Assembly (NCBI RefSeq): GCF_014860165.1
Contig: NZ_JACZKG010000043.1
Span: 62,001-126,000, forward strand
Length of the DNA stretch: 64,000 bases
Reading direction: 5' to 3'
Source of the DNA: Devosia sp.
GTDB taxonomy: Bacteria > Pseudomonadota > Alphaproteobacteria > Rhizobiales > Devosiaceae
Under the pieces are notes generated by a model. That model was not told where the DNA came from, did no database searches, and worked only from the letters and a program-made list of their open reading frames with translations. The stretch's first letter is position 1. Each line of letters opens with the position of its first letter. Of the stretch, positions 44,487 through 53,447 are shown piece after piece. A program made the position numbers and the translations under genes.

Positions 44487-44657
44487 TCAGTTCGAGAAGA
44501 GCGTCAGCCCAACTGCAACGGCTGCGATTACGCCGGCCCAGCAGATCAGGGCCAGTGTGATAATCACATAGCCGCGAAACATGCCTGCCTGCATCGTCGC
44601 AGGTTGTCTGTTGGCTGCCCCGGCTATGCGTGGATTCATTGACTCAGTGACTGTCAT
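44487..44657 (-). CDS. Small single-span membrane protein with R-x11-W (56 aa)
   Basis: ATG 44657 has AGGAGAG about 14 bases upstream. The polar 27-residue N terminus is followed by Arg28 and a single membrane segment (29-54) with Trp40, again R-x11-W; the CWAG here aligns with CWAV at 58122 and CWLV at 58277. It lies 364 bases from the similar gene at 43985, on the same strand. Function unknown; encoded by a region without other features. Confidence 0.6.
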   Translation of the reverse strand: MTVTESMNPRIAGAANRQPATMQAGMFRGYVIITLALICWAGVIAAVAVGLTLFSN

Positions 44658-44885
44658 ATGCCTTTTCCCGCTCTCCTAACGCAACTCACGCTGCGTACTA
44701 CCGCCTGCACTTGACATTACCGTGACAGACAAAGGCACAAATGCGCCAGTGATATGGCCGCAAGGTTTTTTAGCAATTTCACGCTAAGGTCATGTCAGGA
44801 AAGCATAAAAGACGTCGGCCAAAATGGTTTTCGACAACTCGTGAGTCAAATCAGGCTTTTTTTCGGCAAGAGACAGAACGGATCA

Positions 44886-46007
44886 ATGCGCAAAGCAGTA
44901 TTCATCATTAATTCTCTTGCCGGAGGCGGCGCTGAGCGCATCATGGCTCGTCTGGCGACGCATTCTCCACGTGAAAACAATGAGTTACACTTGGTGCTTC
45001 TAGATCGGGATCCGGAGGCCTACAGCGTCCCGGACTGGGTCATCCTGCACCGGCTGGATACCGGCGGATCCCTTTTGCAGGGCTATTTCGCACTGCGCCG
45101 CCTCATGGGGCAGTTGCAGCCCGATTACGTCCTCAGCTTCCTTACCCGCGCGAACATACTGGCGATTGCAACACGCAATGCGGGCAAGACCCGGTGTGTC
45201 GTCAGCGAAAGGGTCCACACCACCAGTCATCATACCCATGACCTCGCCGGGTTTGTGGCACGGGCGCTGACACGCCTGTTCTATCCCCGCGCCGACGCGG
45301 TGATCGCCGTGTCGGACGGCATTGCCCGGGATCTCATCGACAACTATCGCGTGCCTGCGGACCGGATTGTCGTCATTCCCAACCCCATCGATGTCGCCGA
45401 GGTGCGGGCCAGGGCAGCGGAGTCCGGCGAGGCCATTTCATTTCCGCGTCCCCTCGTGGTGGCAATGGGGAGGCTGGTTCCCAACAAGAACTTCGGCATG
45501 CTGATCGATGCGTTCGCCCGCCAGGATGGCCTGGGCACGTTGCTGATCCTCGGCGAGGGACCATTGCGCGAAGAGCTTCAGGCCCAGATCGATCGCGCAG
45601 GGCTCAGCGACCGCGTCCAGTTGCAGGGATTTCAGGCAAATCCCTTTGCCACCATCGCCGCGGCCGACTGCTACGTGCTGCCGTCGAACGGCGAAGGCTT
45701 CCCCAATGGCCTGATCGAAGCCATGATCATCGGCACGCCGGTGGTTTCCACCAACTGTCACTCCGGCCCTGCCGAAATCCTGGACGATCGCCCCTATTTC
45801 ACGATTACCGAGCCGACCGAGTGCAAGTATGGCCTGCTCGTTCCTACCAATGATGTCGAGGCCATGGCCCGGGCCTTGGCGACAGCCCTTGAGCCTGGGC
45901 AACGCCAACAACGATCTGAACGCGCCATCGCCGGAGCGGCCCGCTATGGCCTGGAGGCAACGATCGCAGCCTATTGGGACGTCTTGCGCGGCGCCACCCG
46001 ATCATAG
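44886..46007 (+). CDS. Glycosyltransferase (GT4-like)
   Basis: 373 residues from ATG 44886; the frame is open back to 44754 but the upstream part is A+T-rich and not protein-like. The N terminus AVFIINSLAGGGAERIMARL is the classic GT4 acceptor-domain start. The C-terminal half has AMGRLVPNKNF near residue 195, LGEGPLREEL and the NGEGFPNGLIEAMIIGTPVV donor motif near 275. It is convergent with, and overlaps by 37 bases, the next glycosyltransferase. A possible promoter region lies in 44700-44885. Confidence 0.9.
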   Translation: MRKAVFIINSLAGGGAERIMARLATHSPRENNELHLVLLDRDPEAYSVPDWVILHRLDTGGSLLQGYFALRRLMGQLQPDYVLSFLTRANILAIATRNAGKTRCVVSERVHTTSHHTHDLAGFVARALTRLFYPRADAVIAVSDGIARDLIDNYRVPADRIVVIPNPIDVAEVRARAAESGEAISFPRPLVVAMGRLVPNKNFGMLIDAFARQDGLGTLLILGEGPLREELQAQIDRAGLSDRVQLQGFQANPFATIAAADCYVLPSNGEGFPNGLIEAMIIGTPVVSTNCHSGPAEILDDRPYFTITEPTECKYGLLVPTNDVEAMARALATALEPGQRQQRSERAIAGAARYGLEATIAAYWDVLRGATRS

Positions 46008-47098
46008 ATTTCCATAGTCTGGCGGGCCACCGTCGACCAGGTGAACGCCGCCAGATGCGACGACCAGTCCAGATAGGGCGGCGTTTGCCCGGCATGGGCA
46101 TCCAGAACATCCCTGAGCCGATCCGCAAGGCTCTCGACCGACCCGACAACATGGTAGCACTCCTCGGGAAGCGCCAGGTCCAGATTGGGTGCTATGTCGC
46201 TGACGACCACCGGTCGCCCGAGGCCCATGGCTTCGAGGGCAGCGATGGGCATGCCCTCGTGACTGGACGGAAGCGCGAATACTGCCGACGCCCCGATCAG
46301 TTGCCCTAATGCCGCGCCCTGCTGAAAGCCGGTCATCACCACACCGGGCGTGGCCGCCGCCAGACGCTTCACCTCCGCGGAATACTCGCTCTCGTGATCG
46401 GCCGCCCCGACCAGCACCAGCTTATATCCCGGCCGGTCCAGGCGCGCGAATGCGGCGATCAGGTCGTTCTGCCGCTTTTCAGGCACCAACCGCCCGACAT
46501 TGACGATGTACTTGCCCGGCTCGAGGCCAAACTGTGCAAGAGCGGGGTAAGGCATCTCCGCCTGCATGGGACTGACTGCATTCGGGATATAGTCGAATGC
46601 CACGCCATACTTGTCGCTGAGACGGCTGGACAGGCTCCGCGAGACGCAGATACGGCCATGGGCGAGGCGGGCCTGGAACTGTTCACCGGTGCGCAGGACA
46701 AACCTGGCCACCCTGCCCCACTTCTCCCGCGCATAGTCCTCGCCGTGGTGCGTACAGACGACGCGCAACCCCAACAGGCGTGCCAGTGGCACGACGATAC
46801 TGGGTCCGACCGCGTGAATATGCAGGATACGAGGCCGCATGAACCCGGCATAGACCGTGGCGAGGAAGCTGTGAAACGGCGCTTCGAGCACGGCGTTTTG
46901 GGGCGACCAGATCGCCCGGGTCCAGGTGTTGTCGCCCAGCCTGGACGGGTCGTTGCGCACATAGGGCGTTCGCACCACCACGCAGGTGCGCAGCCCGAGC
47001 CCCTCATATTCAGCTGCCAGGGAAGCGACATGCCGCTCGACCCCGCCCTGCCCGCCGCCGACCGATCTGAGGCCGATCATCATTACATCAATAGTCAT
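45971..47098 (-). CDS. Glycosyltransferase (GT4-like)
   Basis: 375 residues. The N-terminal glycine-rich loop (GLRSVGGGQGGVERHV) and donor-domain motifs (NVGRLVPEKRQ near residue 195, LPSSHEGMPIAALEAMGLG near 270) identify a GT4 retaining enzyme. It is followed upstream (35 bases away, same strand) by the beta-helix protein gene 47134-49332, so the two are probably co-transcribed. Its 3' end overlaps the convergent glycosyltransferase. Donor and linkage unknown. Confidence 0.9.
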   Translation of the reverse strand: MTIDVMMIGLRSVGGGQGGVERHVASLAAEYEGLGLRTCVVVRTPYVRNDPSRLGDNTWTRAIWSPQNAVLEAPFHSFLATVYAGFMRPRILHIHAVGPSIVVPLARLLGLRVVCTHHGEDYAREKWGRVARFVLRTGEQFQARLAHGRICVSRSLSSRLSDKYGVAFDYIPNAVSPMQAEMPYPALAQFGLEPGKYIVNVGRLVPEKRQNDLIAAFARLDRPGYKLVLVGAADHESEYSAEVKRLAAATPGVVMTGFQQGAALGQLIGASAVFALPSSHEGMPIAALEAMGLGRPVVVSDIAPNLDLALPEECYHVVGSVESLADRLRDVLDAHAGQTPPYLDWSSHLAAFTWSTVARQTMEIYDRVAPRKTSQ

Positions 47099-47133
47099 CT
47101 GTCACCGGGGGAAGGCTGATCGAATGGGTCATA

Positions 47134-49332
47134 TCAGGTTGCACAGCCATCGTCGCTGTCGCAGCGGGCACTACCTTTGACGATGGTCAGCGACTTCATG
47201 AATCCCGACGCCGCCTGCTTGCCGTCCGGCCGCCCCGCAACTCTCAAGGGCGCGCTGCTTGCGTAGAAGGCGCCGACCGGCTCGGCGGTCTTGGCGGCCA
47301 TTACCCCATCGACATAGAGGCGGATGATGCCGCTCGGCCCGCGATCAACCAGTATGGTATAGAACACGCCCGCCTTCAGTACCGGTCCGACCAGCACGGA
47401 TTGCTCCTGTGTGTCGCCGTCCGTGGACCAGAAGAAGGCGACGGACCGATCCTCCGTTAGCCCGATGCGAAACGCGCGTTTGTCACCCGATGTCTTCCAC
47501 ACAGTGAGCACGTCTGCCGGGAGCGCAAAATCGCGATCTTCAATCTTGAACGTGGTCTCGATCCAGAACGGGCCATCCAGGGCAAAGTTGTCCGAGGCGT
47601 CGACAGTGAAATAGCTCCCCTTGCCGCGGAAATGGAAGGCGCCGTCCACGACCTCGCTTTCGTCGCTGGCCTCGATCGCGTGCATGCCGGTGGCATCGGT
47701 GAGAGACCCATCGGCGGCGATCGCCAGGGACAGGACAGCCCCCGCCGCCACTGGGTTCTCGACGCTTTCAGTCGTAATGACAAATGGCGTTGCCCGCCCG
47801 GCGCTGTCCCGCGCCTGCACGATGATCTGCCCGCGCTCCGATACGGCACCAGCGGTCAGAACCAGCGTACTTCCGTCGAGCCAGGCGTCTATTCCATCCT
47901 TTTCGGCTATGCGCCAACTGGCGACCGCGTCCGCTTCCAGAGGCAGCGACGTGGTAGCCCCGGATATCGGCTTGATCTCGCTGTCGGTCAGGATGGCGGT
48001 CACCCCGGCATCGCTGGCCGAGCCTTCGATCAGGACCGAGCTTTTCTTGGTCGCGACAAACAGCCGATCACGGTCGATCTGACCAAGAGAAGTGTCCACC
48101 AGATGCACTGCGGCATTCCCACCTTCGACATGAATGGCCTCCTCCGGCTCCTCGCCGTCAATGGTGCCGTCGATGAACACAACGCTGCCGCCGACGTCTT
48201 CGTCGCTGTCGCCACCGCTGACCCAGATATGGTGGGCGCCGCCGCTGCCACCACGCTTGCGCGGCGCCAGGCTTGAACAGCCCACCAGGACCATTGGCTC
48301 GGTGCCGATCCCTCCCCAGAGGCGATAGTTCCGCTTGTTGTCCTCCGAAACACAATTGCGCAGCTCGGTCTGCTCGGATTTCAGGTCGTAACCGCTGTCG
48401 GTATGGCCGGCGCTGACGTGATCCTCGATCAGGATATCATGGTTGTCGCGTTCGCTCGCGACCCCGTCGCCATTCCAGTACTGCTCCGGATCATCCCCCT
48501 GGGTGTCCATGCAGTTGATGGTTCTGCCGCCCACGATATGCAGGCCATGGGCGCTGTCATGCGCCTCGATGCCGACGGCGAAATTGTCCCCATATTGCCA
48601 GCCGCTGTCGAGATCACAATCCTGGATGAGCCAGTTGGTGCAGGTGCCATGAAACCGCACCGCCTTCTTGGAAAATCCGCGACCGCTGAACCGCCGAAGC
48701 GTGAGGTCGGAGACGCTGGCAGCGTCATCGGTATAGATGCCATCGCGGATGTTGAAGAACTCGACATCCTCAACCACGATCCCTTTGGCGTCGCTTCCCG
48801 ACAGATCCAGCACGATGGCGAAATGCGATACATGCAGACCTGCAAAGTGCAGATAGCCAGCGCCCTTACTAAGCTTGAACAGGGTGTTGCCGCCAAAGGC
48901 CGAAGCGTCCACGGCGTCTTCGGATGTCTTGGCACCGGCCCAGACCGTCCGGGTGCCGACGAACTGCGCCTGGCCGGCCGCGCCATCCTCCCGCATGCCA
49001 ACAATCCTGACCGGCGCTTCTGCCTGGCCCGCCGCGGTAATCTCGATCGTCGTCTCGACCTGGAAAGGCTGGTCGGCCAGCAGGCAGACCTGCCCGCCCG
49101 GGGTGATGCGATCGATCAGCGCGCCAACGGCCTCGAGCGGCGCCGCGCTGGCCCAGCTCAGACCATCGCCCTTGCCGTCGGGAGCAACATAAACCGTGGC
49201 GCCCGGAGCAATGTCGGCCGTGAGCCATGCCGGCTGCGGCGCCTCTTCCTCGGCGGGCGGAACGTCCTGCGCCAGCACTGGCACAGTCATGAGGCTGAGC
49301 GAGCCAGCAATGAATTCACGGCGTCGATACAT
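47134..49332 (-). CDS. Exported right-handed beta-helix protein with C-terminal lectin-like domain
   Basis: 732 residues from ATG 49332. The N terminus MYRRREFIAGSLSL then VLAQ is a twin-arginine-like signal. Residues about 35-150 resemble the start of pectate-lyase-like beta helices (VYVAPDGKGDGLSWA). Residues about 150-430 are helix coils with repeated short strands. The last 160 residues form a LamG/concanavalin-like sandwich (FWIETTFKIEDRD, LYVDGVMAA). It is likely a periplasmic or secreted polysaccharide-modifying enzyme (lyase, epimerase or hydrolase); no catalytic residues can be assigned. Co-directional with the glycosyltransferase downstream. Confidence 0.78.
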   Translation of the reverse strand: MYRRREFIAGSLSLMTVPVLAQDVPPAEEEAPQPAWLTADIAPGATVYVAPDGKGDGLSWASAAPLEAVGALIDRITPGGQVCLLADQPFQVETTIEITAAGQAEAPVRIVGMREDGAAGQAQFVGTRTVWAGAKTSEDAVDASAFGGNTLFKLSKGAGYLHFAGLHVSHFAIVLDLSGSDAKGIVVEDVEFFNIRDGIYTDDAASVSDLTLRRFSGRGFSKKAVRFHGTCTNWLIQDCDLDSGWQYGDNFAVGIEAHDSAHGLHIVGGRTINCMDTQGDDPEQYWNGDGVASERDNHDILIEDHVSAGHTDSGYDLKSEQTELRNCVSEDNKRNYRLWGGIGTEPMVLVGCSSLAPRKRGGSGGAHHIWVSGGDSDEDVGGSVVFIDGTIDGEEPEEAIHVEGGNAAVHLVDTSLGQIDRDRLFVATKKSSVLIEGSASDAGVTAILTDSEIKPISGATTSLPLEADAVASWRIAEKDGIDAWLDGSTLVLTAGAVSERGQIIVQARDSAGRATPFVITTESVENPVAAGAVLSLAIAADGSLTDATGMHAIEASDESEVVDGAFHFRGKGSYFTVDASDNFALDGPFWIETTFKIEDRDFALPADVLTVWKTSGDKRAFRIGLTEDRSVAFFWSTDGDTQEQSVLVGPVLKAGVFYTILVDRGPSGIIRLYVDGVMAAKTAEPVGAFYASSAPLRVAGRPDGKQAASGFMKSLTIVKGSARCDSDDGCAT

Positions 49333-49552
49333 AGTTGAAGTCCCAAAGGCGAATATCAATAGAAATCATCGTCTGACGCTGGCGCGCTACTCTATGGAGC
49401 AGCCGGCAATAGCGCAACGATGGCGGAGTTACTGGTTAACGGAGACACAGGGTTGTTATCTCGGGGTCTGGCGCATCGGTTTTCCTTGCTATCGGCCTTC
49501 CCCGCATATATGGCTACGGCACACCTGCGGTGGCGGCCGCTGGTATTGCCGC

Positions 49553-50062
49553 ATGCTGCCCTTGTTTGAGTGTATCCAATTGGCCAAGCCAACCGTCGAC
49601 ATTAAGCCCAAACCGAAACCTGCTCCGAAGCTACCCGTACCTTCGGAGCCGCCTGCACTCGGCACGCTTGGCACCCAGCGCGGCGGCGTCAATTGGCGCC
49701 TGGAGTCAGTTCGCCAGGTTCGCATTCTGGTGGGCCAGGGCTATCGCAAGATTGCCGCACAACAGCAGATCGCCGACGCACTCGCCCGCACCATCGATGA
49801 ATTGCAGGCATGGGAAAGGGAGCTGGTCCAGTCGGGCGACCTCGAGAACGAGCTCCTATGCTCGGAATTCGCGGGCGAACTCCTCGAATACCTGCGTTCG
49901 GGCCACTATACCAATGTCCCTCACTACAAGAGCTACGGCAGCTACATGGACCGCTTCAATGTGGCCCGCGCCGCGACAATCGTAAAAACCATGCGTCAGT
50001 TCAGCTTGAGCGAAATCCGCAGCGGCCTCAGGCTGGGGCGGCGACAGCGCCCACTTTCATAG
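49553..50062 (+). CDS. Hypothetical protein with Pro/Lys-rich linker
   Basis: The 169-residue product begins with a Lys-Pro repeat (KPKPKPAPKLPVP) and continues as a helical, charged domain (GYRKIAAQQQIADALARTID, then EFAGELLEYLRSGHY). I do not recognise it. No signal peptide or span is seen. The start is uncertain: ATG 49553 lacks a ribosome binding site, and the frame is open further upstream through sequence that looks non-coding. It is convergent with the small exported protein gene at 50080. Confidence 0.5.
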   Translation: MLPLFECIQLAKPTVDIKPKPKPAPKLPVPSEPPALGTLGTQRGGVNWRLESVRQVRILVGQGYRKIAAQQQIADALARTIDELQAWERELVQSGDLENELLCSEFAGELLEYLRSGHYTNVPHYKSYGSYMDRFNVARAATIVKTMRQFSLSEIRSGLRLGRRQRPLS

Positions 50063-50079
50063 GCGCTGCACAGCAGCCG

Positions 50080-50571
50080 TCAGTTCCTGCTTGCAAATGG
50101 CAGCGACGGGGTCCCTGAATCGCCGTCCAGACCATCATCGTTCGGCGTGAAGATGGCGGCTGTGATGACGAAGTCACATGCATTGACCGTCTCGTAGATC
50201 AGCCGGATCTGGGCCTGCTGCTCAGGGTCCCTGGCCGAGGCATTCGCCAGCGCGATGGCCTGGGCCACTTCGCTTTCGATGATACAGTCAGGCCTGAACA
50301 GGATATTGGCCAGCACCACCACCAGGTTTGCCAGGTTCTGATCGAACTCCTGGTCGCTCAGGCCGCGATTGCTCACATCCAGGATATAGGCCTGGGTTGC
50401 GGCAATGCACTGGCCGCGCAGCAGGCTGGCGTCCTCGTCCTCAAGCTCGGCGAGAGCAACCGCCGTGCAGGTTTCGACGACAGCAGCTTCGGTCTGGAAT
50501 TGTTGGGAATAGGCCGGGATCGACATCCCTGTCAGCGCGGCGAGCGCCGTCACCGTAAACAGTTTGAACAT
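50080..50571 (-). CDS. Exported cysteine-containing protein (partner 2)
   Basis: 163 residues with a signal peptide (MFKLFTVTALAALTG, cleavage near AYS) and a mature helical domain with four cysteines. The block GQCIAATQAY matches GACEAAINAY of the protein at 41669. It follows LapG-like protease copy 2 on the same strand, with a 147-base gap, the same order as copy 1. The C-terminal tail is acidic and Gly/Ser-rich. Function unknown; a secreted partner of the protease is an inference from the repeated pairing. Confidence 0.7.
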   Translation of the reverse strand: MFKLFTVTALAALTGMSIPAYSQQFQTEAAVVETCTAVALAELEDEDASLLRGQCIAATQAYILDVSNRGLSDQEFDQNLANLVVVLANILFRPDCIIESEVAQAIALANASARDPEQQAQIRLIYETVNACDFVITAAIFTPNDDGLDGDSGTPSLPFASRN

Positions 50572-50718
50572 CTGGTACTCTCCTCACGCGCCGCTTTATG
50601 AGCTAGCGCCCGAGCGGTTCCAGAGTCAATACAGATGAACAAAGTGTTAATGAATGTGATTAACAAGACCCCGCACTTGTGAGCGCGCCAAAAGACTTCA
50701 GCCGATTGGGGGGGCAGA

Positions 50719-51255
50719 CTAGTTCTGGGACACCCATTGCAGCAGCCCACCGCTGGACATGCGCTGTACGCGATAGCCGCTCGCATCGAGTGACTTGACC
50801 TCGCTGACCAGATTATCCAGCACCAGCCGCCCGGCATCGGTCTGGACCACGAGGATGGCATGACCCTCGCCCGACCGGGTTGTGGTATAGGCGATGTGCA
50901 GTGCCCCAGCCGGAACGCCTTTGGCAATGAGATGCTGCCGCTTGGCCATGACGTAGTCTTCGCAATCGCCGGCCGACGCATTGGCGCTCCAGCTGTCAGC
51001 GCCACCGTCGGAGCGTGGCTGAATGGCGGAGTTGACGCGCCGATTAACCGACTTCAGCAGGCTCACCAACTCGGCAGAGGCAAGGATACTTGTGGCCGCC
51101 GCATTGCTGCAGGCACCCTTGTGCTGCAGGCAGTAGAGCTGCAACCCCAGCGGCGGACGGCTTTCGCGCGCCGCTGATGGCGTCGCGGCGGTCAGGCAGA
51201 GAAACATCAGCGCAACAACGGCGGAACCTTTGTGCAGTGCCTGACCAGACAACAT
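50719..51255 (-). CDS. LapG-like transglutaminase-type cysteine protease (BTLCP), copy 2
   Basis: 178 residues from ATG 51255, with GGAG eight bases before it (GTG 51264 is too close). A hydrophobic signal sequence precedes SAARES. Triad residues are Cys98 in AGDCEDYVMAKR, His132 in GEGHAILVV and Asp147 in LVLDNL. GDCEDYV, TTTRSGE/THTRSGE and the ASGYRV/ASGYNI C-terminal segment are shared with copy 1. It is divergent from gene A of module 2 (start 51380); a TTAA-N7-ATAA box lies between them. Confidence 0.87.
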   Translation of the reverse strand: MLSGQALHKGSAVVALMFLCLTAATPSAARESRPPLGLQLYCLQHKGACSNAAATSILASAELVSLLKSVNRRVNSAIQPRSDGGADSWSANASAGDCEDYVMAKRQHLIAKGVPAGALHIAYTTTRSGEGHAILVVQTDAGRLVLDNLVSEVKSLDASGYRVQRMSSGGLLQWVSQN

Positions 51256-51304
51256 CCAATCCACTCCGACTCGGGTGTAACGAGGTTAGGATGGTGAACG
51301 TGTG

Positions 51305-51319
51305 TTAAGATAATCATAA
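51305..51319. promoter_or_regulatory. CtrA-like box between protease copy 2 and module 2
   Basis: TTAAGATAATCATAA: one mismatch to TTAA-N7-TTAA, in the 124-base divergent region, 50 bases from one start and 61 from the other. Confidence 0.35.
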
Positions 51320-51379
51320 ACGCAGCTGGCTATTGCTTGCCGGCACCGTGCGATGTTCACTTGGCCGGGGAGTTTGAAC

Positions 51380-52072
51380 ATGTCCTCGAGCCATTCTCGT
51401 TCGGCAGCAATACTGGCCGCTACATCTGCAGCTCTGCTGCTGTCGGCTGCCTACATAACCATGGTCGAAGTAGGCCCGTTCGCGACCGAGCGGCTCAGCG
51501 AGCGCGCGACGGTTCGGGCGATGGCCGCGGGAATTGTGGCACCCGGACTTTCGATACAGTCGCAAACAGACTTCCTCTTTCACTGCCGCGTAGCCATGAC
51601 CTCGCTTGCCGGCCGCGCCCAGCCAACGGCCGTTCGCGAGCAGATACTGGACGCCTGCGGCGATGGCAGCGACGCTATCGTTGCCGCCGCGCCCGGTTTT
51701 TCGGCGGCATGGTATACCGGTGCGCTGGTCGCCAGCTTTACCGGCGAGCCCGAAAAGTTGAACCAATGGCTGGCCCAGTCCTATGCCACCGGCCCATTCG
51801 AGCAGTGGATCGCCGAACTGCGGGTGGACCTGGTCGAAGATAACTTCGCCGAGCTGGATGCTGACCTGGTGGATCGCCACTTGGCGGACCTCGCCATCCA
51901 GCTGACCAACGACCGTGGACGCCGCTTTCTGGCGTCGAGATATCTGGCATTTCCTCAGCTGCGCGAGCGAATTGACCTGCTCCTGACGACGGCAAGCGAA
52001 CCTGACGCTCGCCGCTTCCTCAATATCGTGGACCGTCTGCGGGTCGAGAAGGAGCGTACGCATGGCCGCTAG
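51380..52072 (+). CDS. Module 2 protein A: exported or anchored protein of unknown family
   Basis: 230 residues from ATG 51380, which has GGGGAG seven bases upstream; ATG 51353 is in frame but lacks one. An N-terminal signal anchor (about 8-30) precedes a helical domain. EQWIAELRV is identical to the module 1 protein at 23972, and an AWY motif lies about 50 residues before it in both. It precedes the ligase-like gene at 52062 with an 11-base overlap. Family and function unknown. Confidence 0.75.
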   Translation: MSSSHSRSAAILAATSAALLLSAAYITMVEVGPFATERLSERATVRAMAAGIVAPGLSIQSQTDFLFHCRVAMTSLAGRAQPTAVREQILDACGDGSDAIVAAAPGFSAAWYTGALVASFTGEPEKLNQWLAQSYATGPFEQWIAELRVDLVEDNFAELDADLVDRHLADLAIQLTNDRGRRFLASRYLAFPQLRERIDLLLTTASEPDARRFLNIVDRLRVEKERTHGR

Positions 52073-53447
52073 AAGTAGCCGGGGTAGCGCGACAAGGCGG
52101 CGCGCGCGGGGGTTCCAGCCACTATCCAATACCGTGCTCGGCTGGTTGGTGCTGATCTTCCTCAGCTTGGTTCCGCTACCCCTGGGCAGCAACCGCCCCC
52201 TGTTCTGGGCCGTCAATGCCGGTCTGGTGTCCATTCTGGGGCTGGTCTTCGGCATCGCCTGGCTTGCCAGCGGCGAGGGCCTGCGCGTCAGGATGCGCGA
52301 CATCGGTTTGCTGCCATGGGCCTTCGGCGCTCTCTGCGTCTATCTGCTGGTCCAGGTCCTGCCACTGCCCGGGCAGCCCTTTCTGTCGGACGCACCTGGA
52401 GCAACGCTGCTGATGCTGCTGCGGACGCTGACCTACGGCGTCTTCTTCTTCATCGTGCTTCAGGTTTCGCTCAACCCGGAGCGCGCTCATCATCTGCTGA
52501 ACATGGCCCTTGCTGTGCTGACGGCCCATGCGATCCTGGCGCTGGCCATGCTGCGTAGCGGCGATACCCTGCTCGGCTACGACAAGGTTGCCTATCTGGG
52601 ATCAGCCACCGGCACCTTCATCAATCGCAATTCCTTTGCCACATTCCTCGCCTTCGGCTGTGTGCTTGCCTTTGCCAAGCTGCTTGCAGACCTGCAGCAT
52701 GCGCTGTCCGAGCGCGATCCATACGACCTCGACCGGCCTTGGCTGCATGTCTCGCTCGCCGCCTTCGCCTTTGCGGCATTGGCCGGAACCATTGTGGCCA
52801 CTCAGTCGCGCATGGGGGTTGCCGCCGCGCTGGTTGGCATGCTGGTAGTGGCCGCCCGTTCCATTCCATCAGTCCGTATTGCCCGGGTCTCGGCCGTTAT
52901 CGTCGCCACTGGCGTAGTGGCGCTGGTGGGCTTTGTTGTTGTGCTCAACGGTGGCGGCCTGTTGGAGCGTCTGTTCTATACCGATCAATCCTGGGCGGAA
53001 CGGCTTGATCTCTACCGGCAGGTTGTCGAACTGATCGGTATCCGGCCCTTTACCGGTTTTGGCGGAGGCAGCTTCCAGCTTGCCTTCCAGCAGGTGCATC
53101 AGCCGCCCCTGGGCGTCGATCGGGTGTGGGACAAGGCGCACAACAGCTATCTCACTCTGCTGTCCGAACTCGGGCTGGTTGCCGGCCTTCTCATCCCGCT
53201 GATGCTCTTGACCATTGGCTGGATGTTGGCGCGCGCGCCCGGTGGCTCCGCCAGGGAACGCCTTCCGGTAACGGTAGCGCTGGGTGTTCTGGCTGTTGGC
53301 GCGTCTCACTCGCTGGTGGACTTCAGTCTCGAAATCCAGGCGGTCACGCTATGGTTTGTGGCATTGCTGGCCTGTGGCCTTGCCCAAGCGCTGTATCTGG
53401 CAACAAGCCGATCAGCTCTGGATGATCCGGATACCGGTTCGCGATAG
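52062..53447 (+). CDS. Module 2 protein B: O-antigen ligase / Wzy-type membrane protein
   Basis: 461 residues with about 12 spans. It carries the Wzy_C loop (residues about 325-375): RPFTGFGGGSFQLAF, VHQPP and AHNSYLTLLSELG. Segments GSATGTFINRNSFATFL and ATQSRMG are nearly the same as in the module 1 protein at 24646. AGGAG lies eight bases before the ATG. It overlaps gene A upstream and its 3' end overlaps the convergent phosphatase gene by 36 bases. Polymerase or ligase role not separable by sequence. Confidence 0.85.
   Translation: MAARSSRGSATRRRARGFQPLSNTVLGWLVLIFLSLVPLPLGSNRPLFWAVNAGLVSILGLVFGIAWLASGEGLRVRMRDIGLLPWAFGALCVYLLVQVLPLPGQPFLSDAPGATLLMLLRTLTYGVFFFIVLQVSLNPERAHHLLNMALAVLTAHAILALAMLRSGDTLLGYDKVAYLGSATGTFINRNSFATFLAFGCVLAFAKLLADLQHALSERDPYDLDRPWLHVSLAAFAFAALAGTIVATQSRMGVAAALVGMLVVAARSIPSVRIARVSAVIVATGVVALVGFVVVLNGGGLLERLFYTDQSWAERLDLYRQVVELIGIRPFTGFGGGSFQLAFQQVHQPPLGVDRVWDKAHNSYLTLLSELGLVAGLLIPLMLLTIGWMLARAPGGSARERLPVTVALGVLAVGASHSLVDFSLEIQAVTLWFVALLACGLAQALYLATSRSALDDPDTGSR

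Noticed and set aside
44224..44571. 115-codon frame opposite the small membrane protein at 44487
   Set aside because: Arg/Ser/Thr-rich, no ribosome binding site, and it overlaps a better-supported small gene.
49196..49552. N-terminal extension of the hypothetical protein at 49553
   Set aside because: The extra 119 residues overlap the beta-helix gene's start and promoter region and do not read as protein.
50645..50665. TTAA-N9-TTAAC upstream of the exported protein gene at 50080
   Set aside because: The spacer is nine bases, not seven, so it does not match the CtrA site.
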